64,000 bases of DNA, taken from Agrostemma githago (lineage: Eukaryota > Streptophyta > Magnoliopsida > Caryophyllales > Caryophyllaceae). The stretch's first letter is position 1. The number at the start of each line of letters is the position of its first letter. This document shows, piece by piece, positions 48,003-60,356 of this stretch. The notes under the pieces were generated by a model. That model saw nothing but the letters and a program-made list of their open reading frames with translations, made no database searches and was not told the origin of the DNA. The stretch lies in contig OY288257.1 of NCBI GenBank assembly GCA_958450325.1, forward strand, positions 9,319,873 to 9,383,872, written 5' to 3'. The position numbers and the translations under genes are program-made.

Positions 48003-48008
48003 TATATA
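48003..48008 (-). promoter_or_regulatory. TATA box of the LTPG gene
   Basis: TATATA lies about 100 bp upstream of the ATG at 47902, at a normal plant core-promoter distance. It is the only good candidate in the upstream 200 bp. Confidence 0.45.
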
Positions 48009-49663
48009 GGCTACAATACCAGTGTCGTACCGAAATTAAGTACCATACTTACTCACAATAAGATAAAACAAAATAATATTCGTAATATTTTATTCTTGTT
48101 TTCTCTATATCTTACTTTAAGACCGTTTCATCATTATCGATATAAAAGTGTAAGACTATATATACGGAGTATGTAATAGTATGTTAAACCATGATTAATT
48201 TCAGTTAATTAAGGGAGTTAAGTGACATAGTACAAACTCCTAGAGGAAGTGGTTATGATTGTGTGGAAGTTTAGGCAAACAATTAAGATCAATTTCCACT
48301 AATCATCAGAAACACAAATGTGCATGAATGAGTATCATAAATGTTGGGACAGAAGTGAGTTAAGAAAGTAGTTGAGGGGTTAATGAGAAAAAGGTTTTGG
48401 GCAGCTGCACCACTTTTAATTCATTTTGCAAACGCGTCTAATTTGTACTCCTACATACTTCAAACCAGGGCACCAAACTATCTTCATATACACACAGCAC
48501 ACCCCATCTGTTCTTCAATCATGTAGGCCACATGGCCATGCAATAACACAACAGTCTTAACCGAACTCAACTGGGTTGAACTGACCTAAGGAGACTCGAA
48601 AGTTGAAACTACGCAAAAGATTAAAAACTCGATTCTTTTTGTTAATCTCAGGGTAAATCATAAATCAACCATTTGAGGACAATATACAGTTGCAATGAAA
48701 ATTAGGTAGAGTTACAATTGTAGAGAAGCATGCATAATCAAGAGGGAGAGGGAGAGGGAGAGGGAGAGCAATAAATGAGAGTGGTGTAAGACATTGCATG
48801 ATTTAATGAACCACCACATGCAAAGAGTCCTTCGGATTCAAGACCTTCTGCTGGCATCTCTGCAAGGTATCGGTTTCTGGTTGTACAAAACCCGAGTTGA
48901 TGGATGCTATGTAAACATAATAGGTGACCACGTACTTCTAACTACGTTGCAGTAGTCAAGACTCAGAGTATTGGCAAAATCAAAGGACGCCCTATTAACC
49001 CCTTGTGTCCGCCTAAATCGAGTGAGTATGGCCGTATGGGTAAGGCTTTGACAAATGACACAAACCGGTTCGGTCTCCCAGGCCACAAATCCAAACACAA
49101 ATAAGAAGAAACAAAAGAAACCCTTATATAGTCGGTCACATGTCCGGTCCAATCCCGGGAAAAATGCGGACCTAATGGGTTCATGGTCACTTCCTAGTCA
49201 GTCCGGTCTTCGGGTTTGGTTGTTGGGGTTATTAGGTCCACCGATATAGTATGGTACCAATATTAACCTACCACTATATATTGATGATACGGAGTAGATC
49301 GATCGTTTCATGCAAATTTGTAATTCAGAGGGTTAAAAGACTTAAAACATAGGTTGAAAACTTTGCATGAGGTGAATGAACCAATACAAATGTACAATAG
49401 TTTTTTTTATACCTTAGATTCTTTTATTTTAATAATCTATAAATACATTTATATAAAATGGTCCCATAGGAGAACGGTCGATAACAGAGCCAAGCTAAAT
49501 TTGAATTGAAAAGGCATCAATGTGGTACAATGAAAGCAAGGAAGCCGTAGAGGTGAAATTTACATGCAAGGCACAGCACATGTACAAGTAATAAGGATGT
49601 GAAGAAAACAATAAGACATACATAGTGAATGGATGGGTGGATATAAGAGGAGACGGAAGAGGG
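48009..49663. other. Intergenic region, LTPG promoter side and DUF493 3' side
   Basis: No gene is supported. A (GGGAGA)n run lies at 48743-48768. Frames near 48907-49249 on both strands overlap each other and show no domain. Confidence 0.5.
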
Positions 49664-51498
49664 CTATAAGAAGTATTTCATCCTGTCGTCCCTTCGCATA
49701 GCGTTGTACACGGCCTGAACCTGCCAACATAAACACCGAGATTCATTTCAGCGCCATGTTTGATGTAACCAATAGACCTATTCTAAGAAACAGACGGTGT
49801 AACGAGAAAGAGAAAGACTCCGGAAAAACCTGTTCGCTGGAACTGACCGTCACTGGTCCAATGTTCACTGATACATACTTTCCCCTTGAAGATATTTTCT
49901 GCTTCACTTGACCCTGCAGATGAAGGTAAATTCAAGTTCTCAGAAAACAACAAATCTGACTTTAAACCATTACAACTTCATCTCAAATAAACATGACAAT
50001 ACACTCAAGTGCTAAGCCCCCGATATCATAGCCTAATTGTTTATAAAACATTCAAGGCAGGGATTGCCAAAAATAGTTTTTGGTTCTAAATAATTAGGGT
50101 GTACGAAGACATTATACAAACGTTTGCCTAAGAATTCTTCTTCAAAAATTGAGCCGGGTTCATTACATATTTTTAGGGCACTATGGTGAATGCTTAAACT
50201 TCTGCAGCATGTAAACGAACAGAAAGCGGTGAGCTGAAGCTTTAACTGGTGGATCGCAACGTCTATATAACTCCATCACAACTAAAGCACATGAGCTCAG
50301 CTCATAACTAAACTCATATAAAGAAGCTCTTTTTTCGAGGACTGGTCTCCTTTTTCTTGGACAAAAAAAAAACTTTCCGGGAACTTATCATTGATCTCAA
50401 GTATAAGGGAATCTTTTGTGGGATGAATAAGGTGGCATCTTTCTTCATAAACGTCTTTTTTTCCCCTCTCTTACACTACACAAGGATTATGTGACCATTG
50501 TAAAATGAAAGAGCTTTATCACGCTTGGCCATTATAACATATTGTTCAAGTAATGATCACGCTTAAGATTTACCTCCGGGATGGGTTGTTGAAGAACAGA
50601 TTCAACAGCTACAATCATAGAATGCACAAAGTCTTCGCCTCCAGTTCCAATTGCAGTAAATCCTCTAACAGTGGGGTATGAATTCACCTGTGAAATCAAA
50701 GAAGCTAGCCTTTGAAACCCAAAAATCACATTTTATAAATTTCAAGATCACCTCAAACAATCAGAGTACGAAATAACTGAAATGAACCCGAAGAATATAC
50801 CTTTTGATCCAACTCCAGCCATTCATTGGGTGAATCATCGGTTACCGTCCCTCCAATAACCACATTTGTAGTTTGTCCAACTCTTCCTTCCGTCTTCGAC
50901 ACTTCTGAAACAAGCATGAAAGCATACAAAATTACACATACCATTTCTTCAATTTCTTGATTGAAAATCTGAAACCCATTGTATACTCCGATTCTGCTAA
51001 ATTAGATTGATCATCAAACTCCATACGAAGTTACCAACTTAAGCTAAAGAAACACAATATTAAGTTATTGAAGATTAGAATGATGCATAATTCAATGCAC
51101 AAAATCATTCAATTAGCATCATAATTCCATGAAACTCAGAAACTTTAAACAAATTCAAGGAAATCCATACCAAGTTACCAACTTAAGCTACATAAACACG
51201 GTATCAAATTCAAAATTAAGAGTGATGCATAGTAATCCAATTCATAAAATCAATCAAATAGCATCATAATAATTCCATGAAATTTAGCAACTTTAATCAA
51301 ATTGAAGGATAATAATACTACTATTCTCAAACAAATTTACAAACTTTTACACTACCCATTAACAAAACAATAAAAAAGACCATAACTTTTGCACTAATAC
51401 TACCCATCAACTGATCAACAAAACAATAAAAAAGATCATTCATCTAGCTAATACTCTCTCCGTATCAATCATTTGTTTATCATCGAGTTGCTTATCAA

Positions 51499-51541
<43 letters not shown>

Positions 51542-52079
51542 TAATCTACAATAACATTATAATAAAAAGCTACGATAGGGCTCTCATCAACGCTAATTAG
51601 AGACCGTCTCTTATGGGGCACACATCATCAAATTGAAAACTTGAATGAAACATAATTCAATTGCAAATAATCCATCAATTATCAATCAAACAATCAACGT
51701 CATAATTCCATGAAATTCAACAACTTTAATCAAATTCAAACAGAATGCTACTACTCTCATATACAAAGTTTCAAACTTTGAGCCCAATCAACATAAATGA
51801 GTAAACCCATCAACAAAACAATCAAAAAAATGCAAACAACTGCACTACCCAATAATCATAAGATAAGATGAAACCTGAAATGGCTTTAAGAATGGCTTCT
51901 TGAGGTGGGTCTTGATCATCTTGAAAGGAGCAACTAAGCCTGGTGTAATTCCGGTTCGGGTTAACCCGATAACCGGGGTTCTTTCTCTGGAATGGGGCAC
52001 CGAGATATCGGGTGGAAGAAGCGGGGAGTAACCATGGATCAGTGGAGCAGAGAGTTCGCAGAGCTAATCTGCACGCCAT
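49664..52079 (-). CDS. DUF493 family protein (YbeD-like), probably plastid-targeted
   Basis: Five exons, 52079-51875, 50904-50801, 50687-50574, 49913-49830 and 49720-49664, give 187 residues with intact splice sites and frame. The N-terminal 50-60 residues are rich in Arg, Ser and Pro and low in acidic residues, like a chloroplast transit peptide. From about residue 100 the DUF493 ferredoxin-like fold follows: VNSYPTVRGFTAIGTGGEDF, then SSRGKYVSVNIGPVTVSSSEQ-like strands and YNAMRRDDRMKYFL at the end. The bacterial relative YbeD is a small regulator-like protein; the plant role is not known to me. Intron 1 is nearly 1 kb and full of repeats. The gene is divergent from the DnaJ-type gene. Confidence 0.87.
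51020..51320. repeat. Two tandem copies of about 144 bp in DUF493 intron 1
   Basis: The phrase GAAGTTACCAACTTAAGCTA and a variant with CAAGTTACC start two similar stretches that continue through ATTCCATGAAA and ACTTTAA. A diverged third piece lies near 51680-51750, and a CCATCAAC-AAAACAAT phrase recurs nearby. Confidence 0.7.
51455..51539. repeat. Truncated Stowaway-like end joined to a poly-A run
   Basis: TACTCTCTCCGTATCAATCA resembles one end of a Stowaway MITE; it is followed within 40 bp by about 37 A residues. No matching second end is present. It lies in intron 1 of the DUF493 gene. Confidence 0.4.
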
Positions 52080-53200
52080 GTGTTCGATGATTTGTCTTCG
52101 ATTTTGGTGAGTTTATTCCCTGTTTTCCTCGAACTAGCTTTGCTTGTTCCTGCCTTCTTGAGGTCGTTATTCTATTTTCGTCCACTTATTTATACGTGCC
52201 CTAATTTTAAATTATCTCCTTTGGGTATCTGTTTTCATTTTTTTTTCAAAATAAAAATAAAATACAATTGGCTAAATAGTCTCGTTTTAATCATGTTTTA
52301 ATTACTAACCCCTTTCCGATTTCAAGTTATTCCATGAAGTATTACCCAACTCAATCTTAGATTGGGTCATGTACTACTGTTATATCAGTTTAATTTTCGT
52401 CTATTTGATACTCCGTATTAGCAAATTTCATTCAATTTAATTCAACGTAGGTTAATCGTAGTCGGCAGATTTACGGTCCAAGTGTATTTACTTCATTTCC
52501 GTTCAACCCAACTTCTATCGATTTGGTTTAATTTGACTTATGTTTTTCGATTTAGTTGAGTATCATTGGTTAATTCAATTATGATCAGCTCCGACTTTGT
52601 CGGATAAAAACAAGGCTTTATAGTAGCCACTATTGTGATTTGTATATGCAAGGGTAGACCTGTCGAAGTAAACTCAAACCTGAAAAATCGATAAAAAGAA
52701 TACTTGAATTGATAATCGATCGAACTCCCTATGTGACTAACCTAGAATAATACTCCCTCCATCTGACCAATAATTCACACTTTTCTTTTATGGATATATC
52801 AGTCAATAGTTCACGCTTTTCATTTTTAACATATTTCCACACTCTAGTTTATTCTTTAATTAATAAATATTAAAAGCAACCCCTTTCTCTTTACCTTAAT
52901 CTTTATGACTTCATGTATAAAGTATGCGTAACGTATCTATTGGAACGGAGGGAGTATTTTGAAAACCGATTCAATGAAGATGAATAGTGTACGCAAGGAC
53001 AAGGTCACAAGGATGGTTGTTCCTTAAACATAAAAACAAAAAGGTGGGCATACATATGGTACGGTAGCCCATGAAAGTAGAAGCCCAAAAACAAAATAAA
53101 AAAAGACGTGTACATAAGTTAACATAAGTTAGAAGGAATACCGACTACTACTAGTGTAGTGATTACCGAGTAACCAACCCAGCAACTCAGCTCAGCACCC
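52080..53200. other. Divergent intergenic region between DUF493 and DnaJ-type genes
   Basis: About 1.1 kb carrying the promoters of two divergent genes. It contains one MITE at 52753-52955 and no supported frame. The ORF at 52080-52301 is low-complexity and starts at the DUF493 start codon on the other strand. Confidence 0.5.
52753..52955. mobile_element. Stowaway-like MITE, 203 bp
   Basis: Ends CTCCCTCCATCTGACCAATA and ...GGAACGGAGGGAG are inverted repeats at the termini, flanked by TA at 52751-52752 and 52956-52957. It lies in the promoter region between two genes. Confidence 0.85.
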
Positions 53201-53208
53201 ATATATAT
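53201..53208 (+). promoter_or_regulatory. TATA box of the DnaJ-type gene
   Basis: ATATATAT lies about 220 bp upstream of the ATG at 53427; the leader is pyrimidine-rich, with many TCC and TTC runs, as in plant 5' leaders. Confidence 0.45.
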
Positions 53209-53426
53209 TGACAAAAATATCAAGCCTCATTCTAATCACAACCAAGCAAACCAACTCAAGACGCAGTCAGCCTTCGTGTTCAACTTTCCACCTCTTCTTT
53301 CCCTCCTTCCTTTATATCTACACCCATTCCCCATACCAATTTACCAATTCAATCCACCATTCTCCATCTCCTCCTCCTCCTTCAATCTTCAATTCTTCGT
53401 AACATTAAATATCAATCAATTCAAGT

Positions 53427-53750
53427 ATGAGTCCGATGGTGTTGACCCAATTGGCAACCGGGTTGAGCGTCCTAGCCGGAGCAGCCATCGTAAAGCAAGT
53501 CATCGAACAGGCACAGCAGCCCATGGCAGGCCCATTTCCGCGATGCCCCACTTGCAACGGCTCGGGTCGGGTCACCTGCTTCTGCTCTCGCTGGTCCGAC
53601 GGGGATGTTGGTTGTAATACCTGTGCTGGATCTGGTAGACGGGCTTGCTCTAATTGTGGTGGGTCGGGTACGGGTCGACCCATGCCTGTCCGCCTCACTG
53701 CTCGACCCCTCCCTACTCCAATTTCGTCTACTCCGCCTCCTCGTTATTGA
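53427..53750 (+). CDS. Small DnaJ-type zinc-finger (cysteine-rich) protein
   Basis: A single-exon frame of 107 residues. Four Cys pairs are spaced as in DnaJ/BSD2-type zinc fingers: CPTCNGSG (40-47), CFC (51-53), CNTCAGSG (63-70) and CSNCGGSG (74-81), together binding two zinc ions. The first 30 residues are hydrophobic and Ala/Val/Leu-rich (TQLATGLSVLAGAAIVKQVI) and may be a membrane or targeting segment. There is no J domain, so it is not a full DnaJ chaperone; relatives often assist plastid protein assembly, though that role is inference. The ATG chosen is the first in frame, and the same Met-Ser-Pro start is common in this small family. No frame damage is seen. Confidence 0.86.
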   Translation: MSPMVLTQLATGLSVLAGAAIVKQVIEQAQQPMAGPFPRCPTCNGSGRVTCFCSRWSDGDVGCNTCAGSGRRACSNCGGSGTGRPMPVRLTARPLPTPISSTPPPRY

Positions 53751-55852
53751 TTATCATCACTTGTAATTGTAGACGCGTTTAGATAATTACTCTTTTCGTC
53801 TCGGTCACCTCCTACTGTATTATAATTATAAATACTCTTGGTAGCATAATACTCCTACTGCTAATAATATTAGTGAATTCATTCATTTGAATGGTTGATT
53901 GTATTTGTACTCAGTTACTGAATTTATGTACAGGTTCACTTGTTCAAAAATCATCACCATTTTATCCCTTCGCCGTGAATACTCGAATAGTATTAGTCGT
54001 AATTGTCGTCATACATTCGACATATTTGAGTAATGCCATTAATTTCGCTACCAATTAGGGTGATTATGTTCAAGAAATCGTTCAATTTTTTGCTCTATAG
54101 AAGAACGCATTTATTTGTAGATGATAATCGAATCCTTGTCATCCTGGTTGGGATAGCGGAGCTGAACCTGCTTCTCGAATTCGGGTGTTGTTGACTGTTG
54201 AGGTAGAGTGACTAATAAGAATTGATTGTTGCTTAAATGCTAACTTTGGAACAATTGGACCAATTCCAAGTGTATGGCTGCTCTGCTCTACAAGACTACG
54301 AGTAGTAGTGAGTTGACCGTACGTATACGTAATCGGTAATTCTCGAACAAATTTTCTTTCCCTCCATTCAAATCCACTCTTCACGTTTTCTTTTTTAACA
54401 CTTTTCGTATTTGAGGGGAATCTTCGATATTCTCGACAATTTATAAGTGAGAATATAGTCATGTGAGATTTTGTTTGATTCGTCTTTATAAGAAAATGAA
54501 AGATATCACTAGTGTAAAACTCGTCTCGACGAATGTGCCAAAATGAATAGTGAAGAGTGGATTTGAATGAAGGGAGTACTCTATAGTAGTTGATGTATAT
54601 GCAGTTAGTTTTCCTTATAATGGTTAAACTCGTCACAAAGTTATAACGTGTCAAATATAATCACCCACATAGTGACATAAATAGATAAGACAAAATCAGA
54701 ATATATCGGTAGTAGCAAATGTTTGATTTTTATTTATCCATATGATAATATTTGGACTATCACAAGTTTGTGACAGATATAATCGTCCCAAAACATAATT
54801 AGCCAAGATATATGTAGCCAGTAGGTCTCTCTTGTGACGGGCCTATCCGTTGTAATAATAAAACGGATCAAATACATACCATATATATGAATAAGACAAT
54901 TAATTTGCTATATCTCACCCACACTTCCATCACAAACAATAATTTGTGATATGAAGCCAGTCACCCCTCACCTATGTTGAATCTAGTGGGATTCCAAAGC
55001 TGACCCAAAGCTTTGGTAGTCAAGTTGTTAAATCATTCAAACTTTCTTCTACATTGACCAAAACTACTTCTAAAGACTAGGTAATCATGGCATTTGATTT
55101 CACAAACTTAATCATTTCATTCCAAACACATTTTTTATTTTTTATAATCTTAGTTAATTATAGCGAAAATTACACATTACAACCTTATAAAAATCAGTTT
55201 TTTTTGTAATTACAACCTTATAAAATTTTTCTTTTCAATTACTACCTAATAAAACACTTTTCATTTGCAATTGCTACCTTTGTGAACTCCGGTGGGTTAG
55301 TAAGCTAATTTCCGTCCTAAATTAGATAACGCCTAATCTTGTGACAATTTTGCCCTTGACTCTATATACTCTTTCCTCAACCTTTATCACTCTTACAACT
55401 CCTCTTGAAAATCGTATTGCTCTTCAATTCAATTTTTTAAGTCTTCAATTTCTTCATCCTCTCTCTAACGTTTCTACCTCTTCTTTATTTTCGCCACCAT
55501 CAGTGTCTGTAGTTTATTGTTGTGTACGAACAAGGTATGTAACACTAATTCATGATTTCGTACTTTGCAAATTTTCTGTTAACCTAGAAATTAGGGCTTG
55601 TGGAAATATAGGGTTTATCCCTAATTCCCTATATTATTCGTCTAAATGTTGCATTTGTTTTCCCTAACTCATGTGTGAATGAATACATTTTGCAGAAACC
55701 CAAAAAATTGCAGAAATCAACAACCGCATTTGGCTCTCAACATGCTAATGAACTGCAATAACACTATAACTACATTTAATTCATATTAGAAAGACATAAA
55801 TTAAATGCAAATCTGGGTTTCGTGTGAAGAATCGATTCAAAACCCTAAATTA
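53751..55852. other. Intergenic region after the DnaJ-type gene
   Basis: It holds the gene's 3' region, a MITE at about 54358-54576 and a degenerate repeat of TTACAACCTTATAAAA type near 55165-55290. No frame here has a domain; the minus-strand frame 54139-54654 spans the MITE. Confidence 0.5.
54358..54576. mobile_element. MITE with 25-bp terminal inverted repeats
   Basis: The left end reads TCCCTCCATTCAAATCCACT and the right end is the complement of CTCCCTTCATTCAAATCCAC, so about 25 bases match as inverted repeats. The termini are not perfect and no clear TA target could be confirmed on the left. It resembles a Stowaway-type element but assignment is tentative. Confidence 0.6.
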
Positions 55853-55857
55853 ACAAC

Positions 55858-56799
55858 TGTAGACACCCACATTTTGACCGCCAGGTGTCTATAGTAGGTC
55901 CCGCAAAATACCCGATGATGATAGCACGCAAACGTGCTTTAATGGACTCGGATATGGGCTCGAAATCATGGACATTTGGTTTAGGCTTATTACGGAGTAC
56001 AAATCTCACAAAACCAACCTCAAATCCAGGCCCAGTGGGTCGTTTCGAGTCAAATGAGACTAATTTGGGTCGATTCCGACACCGGGGGTAAAACCGTCTT
56101 TTCACGACCGAGTCAAAACCCGGTCGAAAAATATTCTCGAGACACACGAGTCAGCCGTGACACTTCACACGGCTGATCCGGTCCCAAACACTGCAAAAAT
56201 CATCTTCAAATAATATTAAACAAATCCGTTTAAGGATAGAATTCGATCTCAAGTAGGAATTCTATCCGGAAACCGAAACAGTTTGCAACCCGAGCTCAGA
56301 TACTCGGCCAAGACAGCCGAGATATCCCTGTTTCAGCCGAGTTGCTCGGCTTCTTCACCAAGAAACGAGAAGTTTATTCCCTTACGAACTCTCGTATTTC
56401 CTATCCAAACCGGTATTTCTTGCCACACAAGCAAGACTACCTCGACTCTTATAAATAGGACCTCATATTCAACACAAAACACACATGAAACATCAATAAT
56501 TCCGACACATGAACCATCAATCGATACACAACAAATATTAGTCACACACACACTCAATATCTAGCAAAAAATAGTCTCGACACACGTACAAAGCAAATCT
56601 CGAAGTATCCTCGAAGTCCCGACGAAGCCGTCCCATCCGGCCAAAACCCACGTCCCACACAAAAAACGCACCAATCCGCACCACCCTAACTCGTCCCACA
56701 TCATCTCGACGCTCCCGTGCCTAAGCCACTGTCCGACGAGCTCCATACCGAGAAAATAAAGCATGTAGGTTGAGGGTGTAAATCAAACCCGATTCTTCT

Positions 56800-56835
<36 letters not shown>

Positions 56836-58196
56836 ACGTCTTTCTCCTCTCTTTTCGTCCGTCCTTTTTTATTTTATTTTACGGGTCATCGATCGTTTCG
56901 CATTATTAATATGGATCGTTTGTCGCATCATATTTTTATTTATTTTCGATAATAAAACTTTTTTATAACGTTCTTAAAATATGATATCGATTCTCTAATC
57001 GAATATCGTATTTACAAGAACAAAATTAAATTAATCCTCGTTGATGCTAATAAAATCATTACCTTTTTTTACAAAATTCGATGATTTTTAACGCGGAGAG
57101 ATAGAATTAACATTTTTTTCGTTCAAAATTCTTTTTTTTTACTTTTCGTTCAAAACAAGCCCTTTTTTTAAACTTTTTTTTAAAAGCATTCTAACTATTC
57201 GATATCGATTTCATAATCGAATATCGAATACGACGAATATCGAAAATATAGGCCGAGTATAAATTAATCCATATCTGTACGCGATTTATAAAAATTAACG
57301 ATTTTTCGAACAAAACAAAAAAACCCGAACATGCTGTCACGCGAGTTGCGCGCCTGTCAGACGACTCGCGCCACAGCCTGCTCGGCCGAGTCCTTATTTT
57401 TTCGTTTCTTCGCTTTTCTATTTTTAATTCTTCTCGAACCTTATATTAAAATGCGACTTTCGCGACATATTTCGATAAAATACTTTTTTGACCTCGGTCA
57501 ACACGTGTTAATCTATCACGTGACAATAAAACTTTTTCGAGTCATGTATATTATTTATTCATGTCTTTATTCGATTTATGCACCGTTACTAACTCGTTTT
57601 CTCGTGTTTGTAGCTTTTTATTTTGTTTTTATCGTTTTATTAGACTAAAACGAACTCACATGCTAAAATAACTTTGACGTTATTAGTTTAACATGCATTA
57701 AACGACTTAGCAACCCACTTTATTTTTCTCACATGCTTAGGAAAATAATGTTTGCATATCATTCAACCGTCGAACTAACCCGTGTACACCAAAAACGAAC
57801 GATATCCTAGTAAAGGCCGCTAAGTGCGGGCGGGGTTGGGTGTTCTTAGTGAACTTCCCAACACGTACCCTCACCCCTTACTCAGAACCGTGGTTTCCGG
57901 ATGTCCGAAACCATTGGCAACGAGAGTCATTCAATATACGATTAACCGCTCCAGTCGGCATCGGTATCGATATGCAAAGGGACGAGCCCAATAAACTCTG
58001 GCATCGGAAATGGGCCGTATTTTGTATATGGCCCACTACGACATAGAGTGGGCTCGAATGGTTCCGAATAACCAGAAAATTCGGTGGAGACTCCTACTTC
58101 GATTTAAATTTCAATTTGACCATCTCATATGGAGATTCATTCGCCTCCCCAAACCCGCGCGTGGCCGCGTCGGGGTGGACCTATGTCATGTCCACA
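55858..58196 (+). repeat. 5' LTR of the gag-only Retand-like element
   Basis: A 2339-bp LTR starting TGTAGACACCC and ending GACATGTCCACA. It shares its ends with the LTRs of the other element but lacks their ACTCGATCGAGT clusters, with only a few CTCGGC/GCCGAG inversions near 56300-56350. The CT microsatellite here is short (56808-56834). Confidence 0.93.
56808..56834. repeat. (CT)n microsatellite, 5' LTR copy
   Basis: A CT run of about 27 bp, with one GTCT break just before it. The same site in the 3' LTR is over three times longer. Confidence 0.9.
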
Positions 58197-58199
58197 ATT

Positions 58200-58217
58200 T
58201 GGCGACTCCGCTGGGGA
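58200..58217 (+). other. Primer-binding site of the gag-only element
   Basis: TGGCGACTCCGCTGGGGA lies three bases after the LTR end and is the same site as in the full-length element. It would allow minus-strand synthesis if the enzyme is supplied in trans. Confidence 0.85.
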
Positions 58218-59519
58218 TTAACTGATGAGTCACTTACCATCGGCATCCCTAGGGTGAGACTCGAAAAGAAATCGTTCGAATAGTAATGTACACGTTTTAG
58301 TTCAATGGTTCATGCATAAACCATTCTTTCCCGGGCCGGTTACTTGTGACCGACGTCCCACTATACCACGGTGCGTTCCTACTTGGACCCACTAAAGACT
58401 TCGATGGCGGAACTCGCATGGGTTTTACGGCAGGTTCTAAGACCAACTCGGCTTAGGAAGACCGTCCTGATTTGCGAGAAAGCTATCGTCGTTGGTATAA
58501 ACCCTATTAGACCGACCGAGACTTAGACTAAGAGCATACATGGTGTCGTTATACTGTTTCCGTGACTACATGCTACTTGGTCCGTGTCTCATCCTTTTTT
58601 CAAAAAAACCGAGTTTTCAAAAAAAAAACTTGCATCTTTTTCGAAAACCATCCATTTTTCAAAACCCGGAAAGCTACCGAATTTAGGACTTATGATTTTG
58701 ACTCAAAATAGCCTATTTTTTAGCCGGTATGTTGTCCGAACCCTTTCAAAATTCCGAAAACTCGGCCCGATAAACCATTTTTTTCGATTTTCAAAAAAAT
58801 CGGGCCTTCCAATCCGACTTTGCTCGGGCTTTTCAAATCCAAATCCCTTTTCAAAGCTTTCTTCTTAGGACTTCCCGTATTTAGCAGTGTCGGGTCTTGT
58901 CATAAGTAGTAAGAGTCTATAGCGTCGAAACTCCGTCGATCTTACATCACGGGTTTCCACCCCATCCCAAGTCCGCCTTATTAGTCAAGGCACTGCCCAC
59001 CTACGTAGGACAAACTCCTACAAAGGGAAGCCCACTTACACCATCGAGTCCAAAGTCTGGGGATTAGCTCACACGTAGGTCTTTCTTCACACGGGACTAG
59101 GCCCATTCTGCCGAAATCCTAAAGAAAGCCCACCGTCCATGAGTCACCCGTCTAGGAGTCGGTCTTCACCCCCACTCGGGGACTACCCTTCTGCACAGCG
59201 ATCAATCACGGTTGCTCTAAAGATCAGGTCTTACACGTGTTGTCTCACGTATCCCACTTTCGAGTCACTTAGGTGTCACACCATCTGAGTCATGTCTAAG
59301 CCCTTAGTCTCACTTGGGGGCTATTCTCCGACGGAGCGATTAATCACAGTTACTCCGAGAATCATACCCCGCACATTTGTCTTAGGAGAGTCTAACCCGA
59401 GTCAAACTGGAGTCGTCTCTCCTCCCGCGCTATTTCCTATGCCTTGGTGTATTTGAGTTCCGAAGCAACTTTCCTGATTACGCGGTATTCTTACAGACAA
59501 GCCGCCCTTCACCCGAACC
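58218..59519 (+). other. Leader of the gag-only element
   Basis: A 1.3-kb leader with a C-rich, T-rich composition. The part near 58.9-59.1 kb aligns by eye with the minus-strand leader of the full-length element. No frame is supported. Confidence 0.7.
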
Positions 59520-60356
59520 ATGACTATGGACTCCATTGATCAACTGACCGCCTCGTTGGCCAAGATCCAAGATCAACTGAACCAGATGAGGGGAGACCAA
59601 ACCGCCATTGCCACCCGTTTGAGTACCTTGGAACAAAGGACTCCTAAGGTCGGGAATGAAACCACTGGGCCCATAGCTAAACTGGCCAACGCAGTCCGCA
59701 AGCTGGAGGAACAGGTCCACCTGTCGACCAACAATTCAATCCATACGGAAAATGCTCGTTCCTATTCATCTTTGACCGACGAGCTGCCCGCTAACCTCAA
59801 CCTGACGGGCCTACCAATGTTCGACGGGACTGAAGACCCGGTATTACATATCCGGGCTTTCAAAGAATTCATGGCCATCAAAGGAGTGAAATCAACCATG
59901 TTCAAGCACCTGTTTGCTTCCTCCCTCGAGAAGCACCCGAAAGCCTGGTACTACAGGCTTGACTCCAAGAAGTACAAGAGTTGGGATGACGTGGCGACGG
60001 AATTCGCTCGGAATTATGCCGATAATACCGAGATCCAGACCACGATGCGTACTTTAGAAGTCATGGCCCAAGAGCCCAAGGAAGGTTTCACTAAGTACCT
60101 TCAAAGGTGGAGGGCCGAGAGTGTGAAGTTGGTAGACAAGCCCAACGAGAAGACACTAGTGGAGGCGTTCATCAACAACCTCCTACCTTCCTACCGCATC
60201 CATCTTAGGTATGCCGACATTTCCAACTTTGCAGTGCTTACCAAAATGGGCTCTAGGATTGAAGATGATCTTCGACACAATGAAGATCCGGGTGAAGCTT
60301 CCGTTGAAGGCTATATTGGACATCAACTCGAGTCCTCAGAAGCCAACGACAAATGA
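59520..60356 (+). CDS. Truncated Gag of the non-autonomous Retand-like element
   Basis: A frame of 278 residues. Residues 1-60 contain coiled-coil-like leucine spacing, and residues about 70-255 match the gag capsid of the full-length element almost position by position (for example STNNSIHTENAR and FARNYADNTEIQTTMRT). After the RIEDDLR phrase the sequence diverges and the frame stops 23 residues later. The zinc knuckle and all of pol are missing. The retained capsid part could still assemble with a partner Gag; that is inference. The next frame at 60211-60549 is a shadow. Confidence 0.9.
   Translation: MTMDSIDQLTASLAKIQDQLNQMRGDQTAIATRLSTLEQRTPKVGNETTGPIAKLANAVRKLEEQVHLSTNNSIHTENARSYSSLTDELPANLNLTGLPMFDGTEDPVLHIRAFKEFMAIKGVKSTMFKHLFASSLEKHPKAWYYRLDSKKYKSWDDVATEFARNYADNTEIQTTMRTLEVMAQEPKEGFTKYLQRWRAESVKLVDKPNEKTLVEAFINNLLPSYRIHLRYADISNFAVLTKMGSRIEDDLRHNEDPGEASVEGYIGHQLESSEANDK

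Noticed and set aside
54139..54654. A 171-codon minus-strand ORF
   Set aside because: It spans a MITE with inverted ends, has no domain and is not flanked by splice or promoter features.
56283..56764. Open frames repeated identically at 63374-63855
   Set aside because: They are duplicated because they lie in the two LTRs of one element. Neither has a known domain, and the same frames are absent from the related LTR at 25-28 kb.
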